Source: Paraburkholderia flagellata (GTDB lineage Bacteria > Pseudomonadota > Gammaproteobacteria > Burkholderiales > Burkholderiaceae). Taken from it: 64,000 nt of DNA. The notes beneath the pieces were generated by a model. That model did not search any database. It saw nothing but the letters and a program-made list of their open reading frames with translations, and was not told where the DNA came from. Below are positions 1-9,172 of this stretch, piece after piece. Each line of letters begins with the position of its first letter. The first letter of the stretch is position 1. The stretch lies in the NCBI RefSeq assembly GCF_021390645.1, contig NZ_JAJEJT010000004.1, positions 372,001 through 436,000 on the forward strand, given 5' to 3'. The translations under genes were made by a program, and so were the position numbers.

Positions 1-141
1 AAAAGCGTGCAGATGCTGGCCAGTACCGGGGTTCGCGTGCGCATGGCGCTCCTTGAATCGAGTCATCACGCGCGAGACATCCGCAGCGAACGCGTGTTCG
101 CCGGGCGCCGACGGTACCGCAAAAATCTTAGTGCAGCGTGA
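1..141 (+). CDS. Possible C-terminal end of a plus-strand gene (partial)
   Basis: Frame 1 is open from the first base to a TGA at 139-141, giving 46 residues with mostly G/C third positions, as in neighbouring genes. The peptide is basic (ending RRRYRKNLSAA) and I do not recognise its family. It would converge on yjfF, which ends at 202, leaving a 60-bp gap. The call rests only on the open frame and codon pattern, so it could be a chance frame. Confidence 0.3.
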   Translation, partial: KSVQMLASTGVRVRMALLESSHHARDIRSERVFAGRRRYRKNLSAA

Positions 142-201
142 TGAGGCCTCCTAATCCATGTATACCCCTAACTACTCCATAAGGGCGTAGTGGCGATGAC
201 T

Positions 202-1347
202 TCAAGCACCGCCTTTCGCCTCCTGCATGTGCGGCGGCGGGCTCGCGAGCTTGGCCTGATCCATCGGTGTGGCGGCTTGCGTGCGTGGACGGGTCGTGCG
301 CGGCGCGCCGCGTCCCGTGCCGGTGGACTTGCGGCGCGCGGCATGGCGCTCGGTCGCGCGCTGCATGAGGCAGAACGCACAGAGCAGCGCGCCGATCACG
401 ATGCGCGTCCACCAGGAGCTGAGCGTGCCGTCGAAAGTGATGAGCGTCTGGATCGTGCCGAGGATACCCACGCCGAACACCGAGCCGATCACATAGCCCA
501 CGCCGCCCGTGAGCAACGTGCCGCCAATCACCGTCGCGGCAATGGCGTCGAGTTCCATGCCTTGCGCCTGCAGCCCGTAACCCGAGAGCACATAGAGCGT
601 AAACACCACGCCGCCGAGCGCCGAACAAAAGCCCGAGAGCGCATACACGCCGATCTTGGTGCGCGCCACAGGCAGGCCCATGAGCAGCGCGGAGCGCTCG
701 TTGCCGCCGATCGCGTAGACGTTGCGCCCAAAGCGCGTGAAGTGCGCGATGACGATGCCCGCAATGAGCATGGCGATGGCTGTGAGCGAACCTGTGGTGA
801 GCGAGCCGCTGCCCACCGGAATGTTGAACTCGGAGAGCGCGTGAAAGCCGGGGTCGTTGATCTGGATGGATTCGGTGGTGATGAGAAAGCAGGTGCCGCG
901 CGCGAGGAACATGCCCGCGAGCGTGATGATGAAGGGCTGCAGCCGGAAGAAGTGGATCAGCGCGCCCATTGCCGCGCCGTATAGCGCGCCGCAGAGTAAA
1001 ACGAGCGGCACGACCACGAGCACGGGCCAGTGCAGCTTTTCGGTGCCCACCGCGCAGAGAATCGTGGTGAGCGCGACCACCGCGCCCACCGAAAGATCGA
1101 TGCCGCCGGAGATGATCACGAACGTCATGCCGATGGCGACGATCAGCAGGAACGCGTTATCGACGAGCAGCCCGAAGGCCACCTGGAGCGAGAAGAACCC
1201 GGTGTACATGACCGAGCCGAAGCCGAACAGGACGGCAAAGAGCACGACGGTCACGACGATGGGCAGCACGCGCGGATCGACGAAGCGGATGGCGCCGCGC
1301 CGGCACGCTGCGAGCGTGTTCGAGAAGGACAGGGCAGGGCGGTTCAT
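202..1347 (-). CDS. yjfF: Sugar ABC transporter permease, YjfF type
   Basis: Inner-membrane permease of a ribose/galactofuranose-type ABC importer (BPD_transp_2 family). Hydrophobic helices fill residues 25-335, and the conserved stretch GGIDLSVGAVVAL, typical of RbsC/YjfF permeases, lies around residues 101-113. It is the last gene of the ytfQ-ytfR-ytfT-yjfF set, 33 bp after ytfT. An odd feature is a C-terminal tail of about 45 hydrophilic residues rich in R, T, P and A (from about residue 336), longer than usual for the family at 381 aa in total. Membership of the family is clear; the sugar (galactofuranose, galactose or arabinose) is inferred from the gene set. Confidence 0.9.
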   Translation of the reverse strand: MNRPALSFSNTLAACRRGAIRFVDPRVLPIVVTVVLFAVLFGFGSVMYTGFFSLQVAFGLLVDNAFLLIVAIGMTFVIISGGIDLSVGAVVALTTILCAVGTEKLHWPVLVVVPLVLLCGALYGAAMGALIHFFRLQPFIITLAGMFLARGTCFLITTESIQINDPGFHALSEFNIPVGSGSLTTGSLTAIAMLIAGIVIAHFTRFGRNVYAIGGNERSALLMGLPVARTKIGVYALSGFCSALGGVVFTLYVLSGYGLQAQGMELDAIAATVIGGTLLTGGVGYVIGSVFGVGILGTIQTLITFDGTLSSWWTRIVIGALLCAFCLMQRATERHAARRKSTGTGRGAPRTTRPRTQAATPMDQAKLASPPPHMQEAKGGA

Positions 1348-1380
1348 GCTCGGCTTCCCCCGTATGGGTGCGCTTCGTGC

Positions 1381-2418
1381 TCAGGCGCGCGCGCGGCGTG
1401 CGAGAGCAATACGCTTGAGTTGTTGAAACGCGAAGGTGCGCGCGGCGGGCGACTGGATCAGGCATACGAGCAGCACGACCACGGCTTTCACGACGAGCGT
1501 GGCCTCGGGCGGCACGCCGATCGAATAGGTGGTGTAGGTAAGCGTCTGGATGATGAGCGCGCCGAGCACCGTGCCCGCGAGACTGAAGCGCCCGCCCAGC
1601 AGCGAGGTGCCGCCGAGCGTCACGGCCAGAATGGCGTCGAGTTCAAGCAGGAGGCCCGCGTTGTTGCCGTCCGCGCTGCGCACGTTCGAGCTGATGAGAA
1701 TGCCTGCGATCGCGGCGGTCACGCCGCAGAACGCGTACGCGCCGAACACCACGGCTTGCGACGACAGACCCGCGAGACGCGCGGCTACCGGGTTCACGCC
1801 GATCGAGCGGATGAAGAGCCCGAGCGCCGTGCGGTTGACGATGAGCGCGGTGAGCACGGTCACGGCGAGCGCGATCCACACCGCGCACGGGATGAGCGCG
1901 AAATAGCCGCCGCCCGCGAAGAGATAGCCCGGCGCGCCGATCGGGATGATCTGGCCGCCCGTGAGCAACTGCGCCACGCCGCGCCCCGCCACCATGAGAA
2001 TGAGCGTGGCGATGATCGGCTGCATGCCGACGAACGCGACGAGCAGCCCGTTCCAGATGCCCGCAAGCAGGCCCACGGCGAGCGCCGCGCCAAACGCCGT
2101 GCCCACGCGCGAGGGATCGGCGGCGAGCACGGTGGCGGCCGCCGCACCCGCAATCGCCACGACGGCGCCCACGGAAATGTCGATGCCGCGCGTGGCGATC
2201 ACGAGCGTCATGCCGAGCGAGACCACGACGAGCGGTGCGGCGCGCATGAGGATGTCGATGGGCGCGCCGAACAGGTGGCCGCCGAGCATCGTGATCGAGA
2301 GGAAGTTGCCGCGATGCGCGACATCGACGACGAAAAGGGCGATGAGCGTCACCGCCGGCCACACCAGCGGATGCCGGATGACGAGCGAGAGCCAGGCGGG
2401 GAGTACGGGGCGCGTCAT
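1381..2418 (-). CDS. ytfT: Sugar ABC transporter permease, YtfT type
   Basis: Second membrane subunit of the same importer (345 aa). It has the hydrophobic profile of BPD_transp_2 permeases and the motif TRGIDISVGAVVAIAG near residues 76-91, the counterpart of the YjfF motif. Its ATG overlaps the ytfR stop codon by four bases (ATGA at 2415-2418), which indicates translational coupling. YtfT and YjfF would form the heterodimeric pore served by the single double-domain ATPase YtfR. Confidence 0.9.
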   Translation of the reverse strand: MTRPVLPAWLSLVIRHPLVWPAVTLIALFVVDVAHRGNFLSITMLGGHLFGAPIDILMRAAPLVVVSLGMTLVIATRGIDISVGAVVAIAGAAAATVLAADPSRVGTAFGAALAVGLLAGIWNGLLVAFVGMQPIIATLILMVAGRGVAQLLTGGQIIPIGAPGYLFAGGGYFALIPCAVWIALAVTVLTALIVNRTALGLFIRSIGVNPVAARLAGLSSQAVVFGAYAFCGVTAAIAGILISSNVRSADGNNAGLLLELDAILAVTLGGTSLLGGRFSLAGTVLGALIIQTLTYTTYSIGVPPEATLVVKAVVVLLVCLIQSPAARTFAFQQLKRIALARRARA

Positions 2419-3938
2419 CGACGGTCTCCGGCAATGAGGTCGTAGACTTCATGCTCCGAGCGCGCCGCGCCCGAAAGCTCGGCCACCTTGCGCCGGTCGC
2501 GCAGCACGGCGATGCGGTCGCTCACGCGCACCACTTCGCTGATCTCCGACGAAATGAACAGAATGCCCAGGCCCTTCGCGCAAAGCGCGCGCACGCGGTC
2601 CATGATTTCGAACTTGGCGGCGACGTCGATGCCGCGCGTAGGCTCGTCGAGTATCAACAAACGCGGCTTGGTTGCCAGCCAGCGCGCGAGCAGCACCTTT
2701 TGCTGATTGCCGCCCGAAAGCAGGCCAATGGGCTGCTCGGCGTCGCGCGCCTTGATGCCGAGTTGCTCGATATATTCGTTGGCCAGTTCGCGCTGGCGCG
2801 AGCGCCGGATCATGCGCCACCAGCCCAGTTGCGCCTGCAGCGCGAGCACGATGTTTTCGCGAATCGACAGATCGGCGACGATGCCTTCCTTCTTGCGATC
2901 CTCAGGACAATAGGCCATGCCGTGACGCACGGCGTCGCGCGGCGAAGAAAGCTTCACGGGCTTGCCGTTGATGTGCACTGTGCCCGCATCGGCTTTATCC
3001 GCGCCGAAAAGCAGGCGCGCGGTTTCCGTGCGGCCCGAGCCGAGCAGGCCCGCCAAGCCCAGAATCTGGCCCGGTTGCACTTCCAGATCGAGCGGATTGA
3101 GCACACCGCGGCGCGCCACGCCTTGCGCCGCGAGATACGGTTCGGCGTGCGAAGCAGCCGTTTCGCCGTGCGCGACTTCGGCGTGCGTGAGCCGCTCACC
3201 TGCGTTCTGCAGGCCCACCATCTTCGCGACGAGCGTCTGCACCGGCAGATCGGCGGCGAGATATTCGCCTTCGCGCTCGCCGTTGCGCATCACGGTGATG
3301 CGATCGGAAATGGCGTAGGTCTGTTCCAGAAAATGCGTGACGAACAGAATCGCGATGCCCGACGCTTTCAGCTTGCGCAACACGTCGAAGAGGCGCGCGA
3401 CTTCGCCTTCGTCGAGACTGGAGGTCGGTTCGTCGAGAATCAGAATGCGCGCATCGACGGACACCGCGCGGGCAATCGCCACCATCTGCTGCATGGCGAT
3501 AGGGTAGGTGTCGAGCGACTGCGTGACGTCGAGCGAGAGATTCAGTTCCGCGAGCGCTTCTTCCGCGCGGCGATGAATCGTTTTCCAGTCGATCAGGCCG
3601 AGGCCACGCTTGCGCGGCTGGCGGCCCGCGAAAATATTCTCCGCGACCGAGAGGTTGGGGCAGAGATTGACTTCCTGGTAGAGCGTCTGGATGCCGGCGG
3701 CCTCCGCCATCTGCGGCGTCGGGAAGTGCACCGCCTGGTCAGCCAGCCGTATCTCCCCAGCCTCGGGTTGGTGCACGCCGGTCAGCACGTTGATGAGCGT
3801 GGACTTACCAGCGCCGTTCTGCCCCATCAGCGTATGAATTTCGCCGGGGTACAGACGAAAATCGACCCGGTCGAGCGCACGCACGCCGGGGAAGGTTCGG
3901 GTAAGACCGACGGTTTCGAGTATCGGAGCAACGCTCAT
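2415..3938 (-). CDS. ytfR: Sugar ABC transporter ATP-binding protein, YtfR type
   Basis: Cytoplasmic ATPase with two tandem ABC domains (507 aa). Domain 1 has a clean Walker A (GQNGAGKST near residue 39) and Walker B (ILILDEPTSSLD). Domain 2 has the degenerate P-loop (GLLGSGRTETARL) normal for RbsA/MglA/YtfR proteins, an LSGGNQQK signature and LLILDEPTRGID. I chose the ATG at 3938 over an in-frame TTG two codons upstream. The gene follows ytfQ after 94 bp that contain small inverted repeats, and overlaps ytfT by 4 bp. Confidence 0.92.
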   Translation of the reverse strand: MSVAPILETVGLTRTFPGVRALDRVDFRLYPGEIHTLMGQNGAGKSTLINVLTGVHQPEAGEIRLADQAVHFPTPQMAEAAGIQTLYQEVNLCPNLSVAENIFAGRQPRKRGLGLIDWKTIHRRAEEALAELNLSLDVTQSLDTYPIAMQQMVAIARAVSVDARILILDEPTSSLDEGEVARLFDVLRKLKASGIAILFVTHFLEQTYAISDRITVMRNGEREGEYLAADLPVQTLVAKMVGLQNAGERLTHAEVAHGETAASHAEPYLAAQGVARRGVLNPLDLEVQPGQILGLAGLLGSGRTETARLLFGADKADAGTVHINGKPVKLSSPRDAVRHGMAYCPEDRKKEGIVADLSIRENIVLALQAQLGWWRMIRRSRQRELANEYIEQLGIKARDAEQPIGLLSGGNQQKVLLARWLATKPRLLILDEPTRGIDVAAKFEIMDRVRALCAKGLGILFISSEISEVVRVSDRIAVLRDRRKVAELSGAARSEHEVYDLIAGDRR

Positions 3939-3982
3939 GGGCAACCGTGAAAGAGGCCAGAGCGCGCGGGGCGCCTCGTGAA

Positions 3983-4021
3983 CCCTTTAAATACTAAGGG
4001 CTACGAAGCACGCCGCGCGGC
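3983..4021 (-). other. Small inverted repeats between ytfQ and ytfR
   Basis: Two potential hairpins lie in the ytfQ-ytfR gap: GCCGCGCGGC (4012-4021, self-complementary) and CCCTT-8 nt-AAGGG (3983-4000). Binding-protein genes are often made in excess over the rest of their operon by such stem-loops; a role as a partial terminator or mRNA stabiliser here is inference only. Confidence 0.3.
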
Positions 4022-4032
4022 TTGCAGCAAGG

Positions 4033-5001
4033 TTAGTACTTGCGCGTCGGCAGCACCTGCGCCGCCACGTCCATCGGGAACACCGTTTCGTTCGTCACGA
4101 TGCGCTTGGGCAACTGCTTGCCCGCCACCACATCCTTCACCGCGCTCATGAGCTGCGGCCCGAGCAGCGGGCTGCACTCGACGTCAACGTTCATCTTGCC
4201 GGCGATCATCGCCTCGAAGCCGCCCTTGGTGGCGTCGAACGACACGACGCTGATGTCCTTGCCCGGCTTCATGCCTGCTTCTTCCATGGCCTGGATCGCG
4301 CCGAGCGCCATGTCGTCGTTATGCGCGTACACCACGTTGATCTTGTTGCCATACGTCTTCGCGAACGCTTCCATGACCTGCTTGCCGCCGGCCAGCGTGA
4401 AGTCGCCGCTTTGCGACGCGATGATCTTGAACTTCGGATCGTTCTTGATCACTTCCATGAGGCCCGAGTGACGGTCGTTCGCCGGCGCGGAACCCACGGT
4501 TCCCTGCAGCTCGACGATATTGATCGGGCCGGGGTTGTTCTTGTAGTGATCTTCAAGCCACTTGCCCGCGCGGCGGCCTTCTTCCATGAAATCCGAACCG
4601 ATCATCGTCACGTAGAGCGACTGGTCCTTCACGTCGATGTTGCGGTCCGTGAGAATCACGGGAATCTTGGCGCGCTTGGCTTCCTGCAGCACCGGCTCCC
4701 AGCCCGATTCGACCACGGGCGAGAACGCGATCACGTCCACCTTCTGGGCGATATACGAGCGGATCGCCTTGATCTGGTTTTCCTGCTTTTGCTGGGCGTC
4801 CGAGAACTTGAGGTTGATGCCGGCGTCTTTGGCGGCCTGTTTGACCGACACCGTGTTTGCCGTGCGCCAGGCGCTTTCCGCGCCGACCTGCGCAAAACCT
4901 AACGTGATCTGCTTGTCTTCGGCGTGTGCGACACCCGCCGCCAACGAGAAAGCGGCCGCCGCAGCGACCAACCCGCTTACCATGCGTGTTGCCAGTTTCA
5001 T
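4033..5001 (-). CDS. ytfQ: Periplasmic sugar-binding protein, YtfQ type
   Basis: Periplasmic binding protein (322 aa) of the RbsB/YtfQ group. It has a Sec signal peptide of about 27 residues ending in GVAHA before EDKQITLGFAQ. The sequence after cleavage (GFAQVGAESAWRTANT, then DAQQKQENQIKAIRSYIAQK) closely resembles the E. coli galactofuranose-binding protein YtfQ. First gene of the importer operon, transcribed away from the dehydratase at 5270 with a 268-bp shared control region. The ligand in this host could be another pentose or hexose. Confidence 0.93.
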   Translation of the reverse strand: MKLATRMVSGLVAAAAAFSLAAGVAHAEDKQITLGFAQVGAESAWRTANTVSVKQAAKDAGINLKFSDAQQKQENQIKAIRSYIAQKVDVIAFSPVVESGWEPVLQEAKRAKIPVILTDRNIDVKDQSLYVTMIGSDFMEEGRRAGKWLEDHYKNNPGPINIVELQGTVGSAPANDRHSGLMEVIKNDPKFKIIASQSGDFTLAGGKQVMEAFAKTYGNKINVVYAHNDDMALGAIQAMEEAGMKPGKDISVVSFDATKGGFEAMIAGKMNVDVECSPLLGPQLMSAVKDVVAGKQLPKRIVTNETVFPMDVAAQVLPTRKY

Positions 5002-5117
5002 GCGTGTCTCCGATGTAGCTCTGCGCGTTGTATTTCTTTAATTCATGGCGCTACACCCGCGTCCATCACGGCCGGACAGTATCACGAGAAGTATCGCGCC
5101 ATCCCTGGCCTCCGGTT

Positions 5118-5231
5118 ATATCCTTTCGATATGCCGTTGGCCGCCCCTGCTGACCACAATAGACAAACTATATGCAAGGTCAGGAACGGTTTCGATTAGC
5201 GTTTTCCCGATAAGCCTGACTCATATAGTCA
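5118..5231. promoter_or_regulatory. Divergent control region with two inverted repeats
   Basis: The 268-bp gap between ytfQ and the dehydratase holds two perfect inverted repeats of the same 5-5-5 layout: ATATC-CTTTC-GATAT (5118-5132) and TGACT-CATAT-AGTCA (5217-5231). The second ends 38 bp before the dehydratase ATG. Their sequences differ, so they may serve different regulators. No regulator gene adjoins this region in the window. Confidence 0.35.
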
Positions 5232-5269
5232 TGCTATTTATTGGACTTTCTCACTAAGTGGGCAAAGCC

Positions 5270-7012
5270 ATGAACACCCGTAAGCCCAAGCTTCGCTCGG
5301 CCGCGTGGTTCGGCACCACCGACAAAAACGGCTTCATGTACCGGAGCTGGATGAAGAATCAGGGCATTCCGGATCACGAATTCGCTGGTAAGCCGATTAT
5401 CGGCATCTGCAACACGTGGTCGGAACTCACGCCCTGTAACGCGCATTTTCGCAAGCTCGCCGAGCACGTCAAGCGAGGCATCTACGAAGCCGGCGGATTT
5501 CCTGTCGAGTTTCCCGTGTTCTCGAACGGTGAGTCGAACCTGCGGCCCACGGCCATGTTCACGCGCAACCTCGCTTCGATGGATGTTGAGGAATCCATAC
5601 GAGGCAATCCTGTCGATGCGGTCGTGCTGCTCGTGGGTTGCGACAAGACCACGCCTGCATTGCTGATGGGCGCGGCGAGCTGCGACGTGCCAGCCATTGC
5701 CGTGACGGGCGGCCCGATGCTCAACGGCAAGCACGAAGGGCGCGATATCGGCTCGGGCACGGTGGTGTGGCAACTGAGCGAGCAGGTGAAGGCGGGCAAG
5801 ATTTCGATCCACGAGTTCATGTCGGCGGAGGCGGGCATGTCGCGTTCGGCGGGCACTTGCAACACCATGGGCACGGCTTCGACCATGGCGTGCATGGCCG
5901 AAGCGCTGGGCGTCACGCTGCCGCACAACGCCGCGATTCCGGCTGTGGATGCGCGCCGCTACGTGCTCGCGCATATGTCGGGCATGCGCATCGTGGAGAT
6001 GGCGCTTGAAGACTTGCGTCTCTCAAAGCTGCTCACGCGCGCGGCGTTCGAGAACGCGATTCGCACGAACGCGGCCATTGGCGGCTCGACGAATGCGGCG
6101 ATCCACCTGAAGGCGATCGCAGGGCGCATAGGCGTGCCGCTCGAACTCGACGACTGGACGCGCATTGGCCGAGGCACGCCGACCATCGTCGATCTGCAAC
6201 CGTCGGGCCGCTTCCTGATGGAGGAGTTCTATTACGCGGGCGGCTTGCCTGCCGTGTTGCGGCGCCTCGGTGAAGCGAACCTTCTGCCGCATCCCGACGC
6301 GCTCACGGCCAACGGCAAAACGCTCTGGGAAAACGTGCGCGAAGCGCCCATTCACAACGCCGAAGTCATTCGCCCGCTCGACAATCCGCTCGTGCAGGAC
6401 GGCGCGCTGTGCGTGCTGCGCGGCAATCTCGCCCCGAATGGCGCGGTGTTGAAGCCTTCGGCGGCCACGCAGAAGCTGTTGAAGCATCGCGGGCCCGCCG
6501 TGGTGTTCGAGAACTTCGACGACTACAAGGCGCGCATCGGCGACCCCGATCTCGACGTCACGGCCGATTCCGTGCTCGTCATGAAGAACTGCGGGCCCAA
6601 AGGCTATCCGGGCATGGCCGAAGTGGGCAACATGGGCCTGCCGCCCAAGCTGCTCGCACAGGGCGTGACCGACATGGTGCGCGTGTCGGACGCGCGCATG
6701 AGCGGCACGGCGTACGGGACGGTGGTGCTGCACGTCGCCCCTGAAGCGCGCGCAGGCGGACCGCTCGCGATCGTGCGCGACGGCGACTGGATCGAACTGG
6801 ACTGCGAGCAGGGCGTGCTGCGCGTGGATATCAGCGACGATGCGATCGCTGCGCGGCTCGACGAATGGGCCGCGAATCTGCAACCCATCCCCGCCGATCG
6901 CAGCGGTTATCGCAAGCTCTATGTCGAACACGTGCTGCAGGCCGACGAGGGCTGCGATTTCGACTTCCTGGTGGGCTGCCGCGGCTCGGACGTGCCGAGC
7001 CATTCGCATTGA
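5270..7012 (+). CDS. IlvD/EDD-family sugar-acid dehydratase, probably L-arabinonate dehydratase
   Basis: Iron-sulfur dehydratase of the IlvD/Edd family (580 aa from the ATG at 5270). It carries the cluster-binding motifs GCDKTTPALLMGA (about residues 124-136) and GMSRSAGTCNTMGTAST (about residues 190-206). The N-terminus LRSAAWFGTTDKNGFMYRSW matches the sugar-acid branch (arabinonate, xylonate, fuconate dehydratases) rather than true IlvD. It would convert an aldonate to a 2-keto-3-deoxy acid in the cytoplasm. Its place divergent from a pentose/galactofuranose-type importer supports a role in oxidative, non-phosphorylating sugar breakdown. The exact substrate is inference. Confidence 0.85.
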   Translation: MNTRKPKLRSAAWFGTTDKNGFMYRSWMKNQGIPDHEFAGKPIIGICNTWSELTPCNAHFRKLAEHVKRGIYEAGGFPVEFPVFSNGESNLRPTAMFTRNLASMDVEESIRGNPVDAVVLLVGCDKTTPALLMGAASCDVPAIAVTGGPMLNGKHEGRDIGSGTVVWQLSEQVKAGKISIHEFMSAEAGMSRSAGTCNTMGTASTMACMAEALGVTLPHNAAIPAVDARRYVLAHMSGMRIVEMALEDLRLSKLLTRAAFENAIRTNAAIGGSTNAAIHLKAIAGRIGVPLELDDWTRIGRGTPTIVDLQPSGRFLMEEFYYAGGLPAVLRRLGEANLLPHPDALTANGKTLWENVREAPIHNAEVIRPLDNPLVQDGALCVLRGNLAPNGAVLKPSAATQKLLKHRGPAVVFENFDDYKARIGDPDLDVTADSVLVMKNCGPKGYPGMAEVGNMGLPPKLLAQGVTDMVRVSDARMSGTAYGTVVLHVAPEARAGGPLAIVRDGDWIELDCEQGVLRVDISDDAIAARLDEWAANLQPIPADRSGYRKLYVEHVLQADEGCDFDFLVGCRGSDVPSHSH

Positions 7013-7026
7013 CATCTCTCTAGCGC

Positions 7027-7052
7027 AACCCGCGTCGCGGCAGACGCGGGTT
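7027..7052 (+). terminator. Hairpin after the dehydratase gene
   Basis: A perfect 10-bp stem, AACCCGCGTC paired with GACGCGGGTT around a 6-nt loop, starts 14 bp after the dehydratase stop. No strong T-run follows, so it is a probable but not classical intrinsic terminator. Confidence 0.55.
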
Positions 7053-7278
7053 CCTGCCTATGCATCAAAAAATTAAAGATTCGGCGAATCTTCTTCGGCG
7101 TTTCCCTACCTTCGTTTTCCTGATTGCTTAGGGTTTTGCGCAACGTTTAATCGTGTGCACGCAAAGGCTTGTCATGCGTCATATACGGCGGTCAACGCGA
7201 AAACATGGGTCGCGTTAAGCGGATGCCAGCCGGCTGGCTGGCGGCAGTGACCCATTCAGCCATTCGCGGAGATTCGCC

Positions 7279-8016
7279 ATGAAACAACGATGCATACCAA
7301 CCCGTCTTCGCTCATGGCGATGGCGCGCCTGCGCGGCGTGCGCACTCGTCACGCTGGGACTGCTTTCCGGGTGTGTCGCCCAAAAGCCGTTCGCCATGCC
7401 CAGTTACGAAGCCGGGGCGTGCGTGAGCGCCGCCGCCGGCTATTACTGCGTGCAGCCCGGTGATTCGCTCGACTCGATTGCGAATTCGTTCGGGCGGCGC
7501 TCCGACGAGATCGCGCAGTGGAACGCCATGGAGGCGGCTTCCGCAGTGCGAGCAGGGCAGATGCTGCGTGTGGGGCCGCCGTCAGGCATCGTGCCCGAGC
7601 CGCCGCTCGCGGCAGCGCCTCCGCAGGGCGCCGAGAACCGATTCATCTGGCCGGTTGCGGGCACAGTGGTGCGAGAGTTTGGCGCGCAAGGTTCGCGCGG
7701 CATCGAGATCGCCGGGCGTCCCGGCGCGCCGGTAAAGGCCGTGGATGCCGGCCGGATCGTCTACGCCGGAGACAAGCTCAAGCAATATGGCCTCATGGTC
7801 ATCGTGAAGCACGACGACCACTTCGTCACTGCGTATGGCAACAACCGCAGGCTCATGGTGGCCGAAGGCGCGAGCGTGCAGCGCGGCACGACCATCGGCG
7901 AGATGGGGGCTGGCGGCGAAGGTCAGGCAGTGCTGCAGTTCGAGATGCGCGAGGATGGCCGGCCCGTGGATCCGCTCGCGTATTTGTCACCAGGGTCGGG
8001 GCCGGCGACGCCTTGA
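7279..8016 (+). CDS. LysM plus degenerate M23 lipoprotein, NlpD/EnvC-like
   Basis: Outer-membrane-type lipoprotein (245 aa) with lipobox LLSGC at Cys32. A LysM peptidoglycan-binding domain spans about residues 53-98 (YYCVQPGDSLDSIANSFG) and an M23/LytM domain about 125-238. The M23 metal ligands are missing: RGIEIAG lacks the family's H-x3-D, and LQFEMRE stands where active enzymes have LHFE. This is the pattern of NlpD, EnvC and related proteins, which do not cut peptidoglycan but activate amidases during cell separation. The amidase-activator role is therefore likely but inferred. Confidence 0.8.
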   Translation: MKQRCIPTRLRSWRWRACAACALVTLGLLSGCVAQKPFAMPSYEAGACVSAAAGYYCVQPGDSLDSIANSFGRRSDEIAQWNAMEAASAVRAGQMLRVGPPSGIVPEPPLAAAPPQGAENRFIWPVAGTVVREFGAQGSRGIEIAGRPGAPVKAVDAGRIVYAGDKLKQYGLMVIVKHDDHFVTAYGNNRRLMVAEGASVQRGTTIGEMGAGGEGQAVLQFEMREDGRPVDPLAYLSPGSGPATP

Positions 8017-8078
8017 GGGTGCCTTTTCTAATGATTCGTCATCCGTAGCAAATCGCGCAGTGCGCAACAGCGCAGCCA

Positions 8079-9086
8079 TTAAGCCGCTTTTGGCGCACGC
8101 TCATCGAAGCCGAGGCAGTTCAGGCCCATGAGGGTGGCCTCGACGGCTTCGTCGAGCGGCGTATGAGGCTCGCGCCCGAGTTCCCTGACGAGCCGGGTAT
8201 TGTCGAGCTGCAACGGCTCGCTCCACAAGTAGCGCATCTCCATCAGTTCACGCAGCGTCGTCACGAAGGGCGAGATGGCGCGTACGAAGGCCCAGGCGAA
8301 GGGCTTGCTTTGCGGTTTCAGTCCGTGATTGCGGGCGACGCGGCAAATCGCTTCGACGATCTGCGAGCCGTCGGCGTCCCAATGGCCGGCCATGTGGAAC
8401 GTCGCGAACGCGGGCAACGTGTCGCGCCGTTCGATCAGTTCGAGCATCGTGCGGGCAACGTCGGGCACGTACGACCAGGCGTGGCCCACACCGCACTTCC
8501 CCGGCTGGCGCACGACCTGGACAGGCGCGCCACGCTTCACGAGCCCTTGCGCAAACCAGCTATTGCCCACGCGCGGCCCGAAAAAGTCCCCCGCACGCAC
8601 GACGATCGAGCGCACCCCGTGCTCGCTCGCGGCCCGCATGCGTTGCTCCAGTTCGACGCGAATCGCGCCCTTGCGCGTGAGCGGCTGCTGCGGCGAGTCC
8701 TCACGCAGCAACGGGAAGGTGTCGGGCCCGAAGTTATAGACCGTGCCCGGCAGCACGACGGTCGCGCCCGCGGCGGCTGCGGCGGCGAGCGTGTTGTCGA
8801 TCATCGGCAGCACGACCTGCGCCCAGCGCCGGTAGCCGGGCGGGTTCACGGCGTGCACGATCACCGTGCAACCCCGCGCGGCACGTACCACCGCTTCGCG
8901 CGAGAGGACGTCGCCGTCGAGCCATTCGATGGCGCTTGCCGCCGCAGTGCCCGGCGCGCCGCCGCGCCGCAGCGCGCGGACTTGCCAGCCGGCGTCGAGC
9001 AACTGGCGCGCGACTTCGCTGCCGATTCCGCCGTTTGCGCCAAGCACGAGAGCGCGGTTTTGTCGATTGATGGGGCTGGCGTTCAT
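8079..9086 (-). CDS. NAD-dependent epimerase/dehydratase family protein
   Basis: Atypical or extended SDR protein (335 aa) with the N-terminal nucleotide-binding motif GANGGIGSEVARQL near residue 17. The rest fits NAD(P)-binding sugar epimerase/reductase-like proteins. The substrate cannot be read from sequence. It converges on the NlpD-like gene and is divergent from a LysR gene at 9217 across a 130-bp gap with a perfect palindrome, so it is the probable target of that regulator. Confidence 0.8.
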   Translation of the reverse strand: MNASPINRQNRALVLGANGGIGSEVARQLLDAGWQVRALRRGGAPGTAAASAIEWLDGDVLSREAVVRAARGCTVIVHAVNPPGYRRWAQVVLPMIDNTLAAAAAAGATVVLPGTVYNFGPDTFPLLREDSPQQPLTRKGAIRVELEQRMRAASEHGVRSIVVRAGDFFGPRVGNSWFAQGLVKRGAPVQVVRQPGKCGVGHAWSYVPDVARTMLELIERRDTLPAFATFHMAGHWDADGSQIVEAICRVARNHGLKPQSKPFAWAFVRAISPFVTTLRELMEMRYLWSEPLQLDNTRLVRELGREPHTPLDEAVEATLMGLNCLGFDERAPKAA

Positions 9087-9172
9087 GCTGGTTCTCCTTG
9101 CGGGTGAGCTGTCATGAGGGGCATTCTGCGCCGCTTGCCATCAATAGAAAATTACCGAAAATAGGCGATAGG

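Noticed and set aside
1..44. A possible minus-strand gene start, ATG at 44 with AAGGAG upstream (MRTRTPVLASICTLF)
   Set aside because: Only 14 codons are visible, and the plus strand has a longer open frame with better codon bias over the same bases.
2451..3950. A 499-codon plus-strand frame opposite ytfR, and similar long antisense frames (1030-2445, 34048-35874, 59854-61095)
   Set aside because: They mirror real genes in high-G+C DNA, are rich in Arg, His and Ala, and have no family motifs.
7231..7252. GCCAGCCGGCTGGC palindrome upstream of the NlpD-like gene
   Set aside because: G/C-rich self-complementary words are common in this genome and there is no paired regulator or repeat copy to support an operator.
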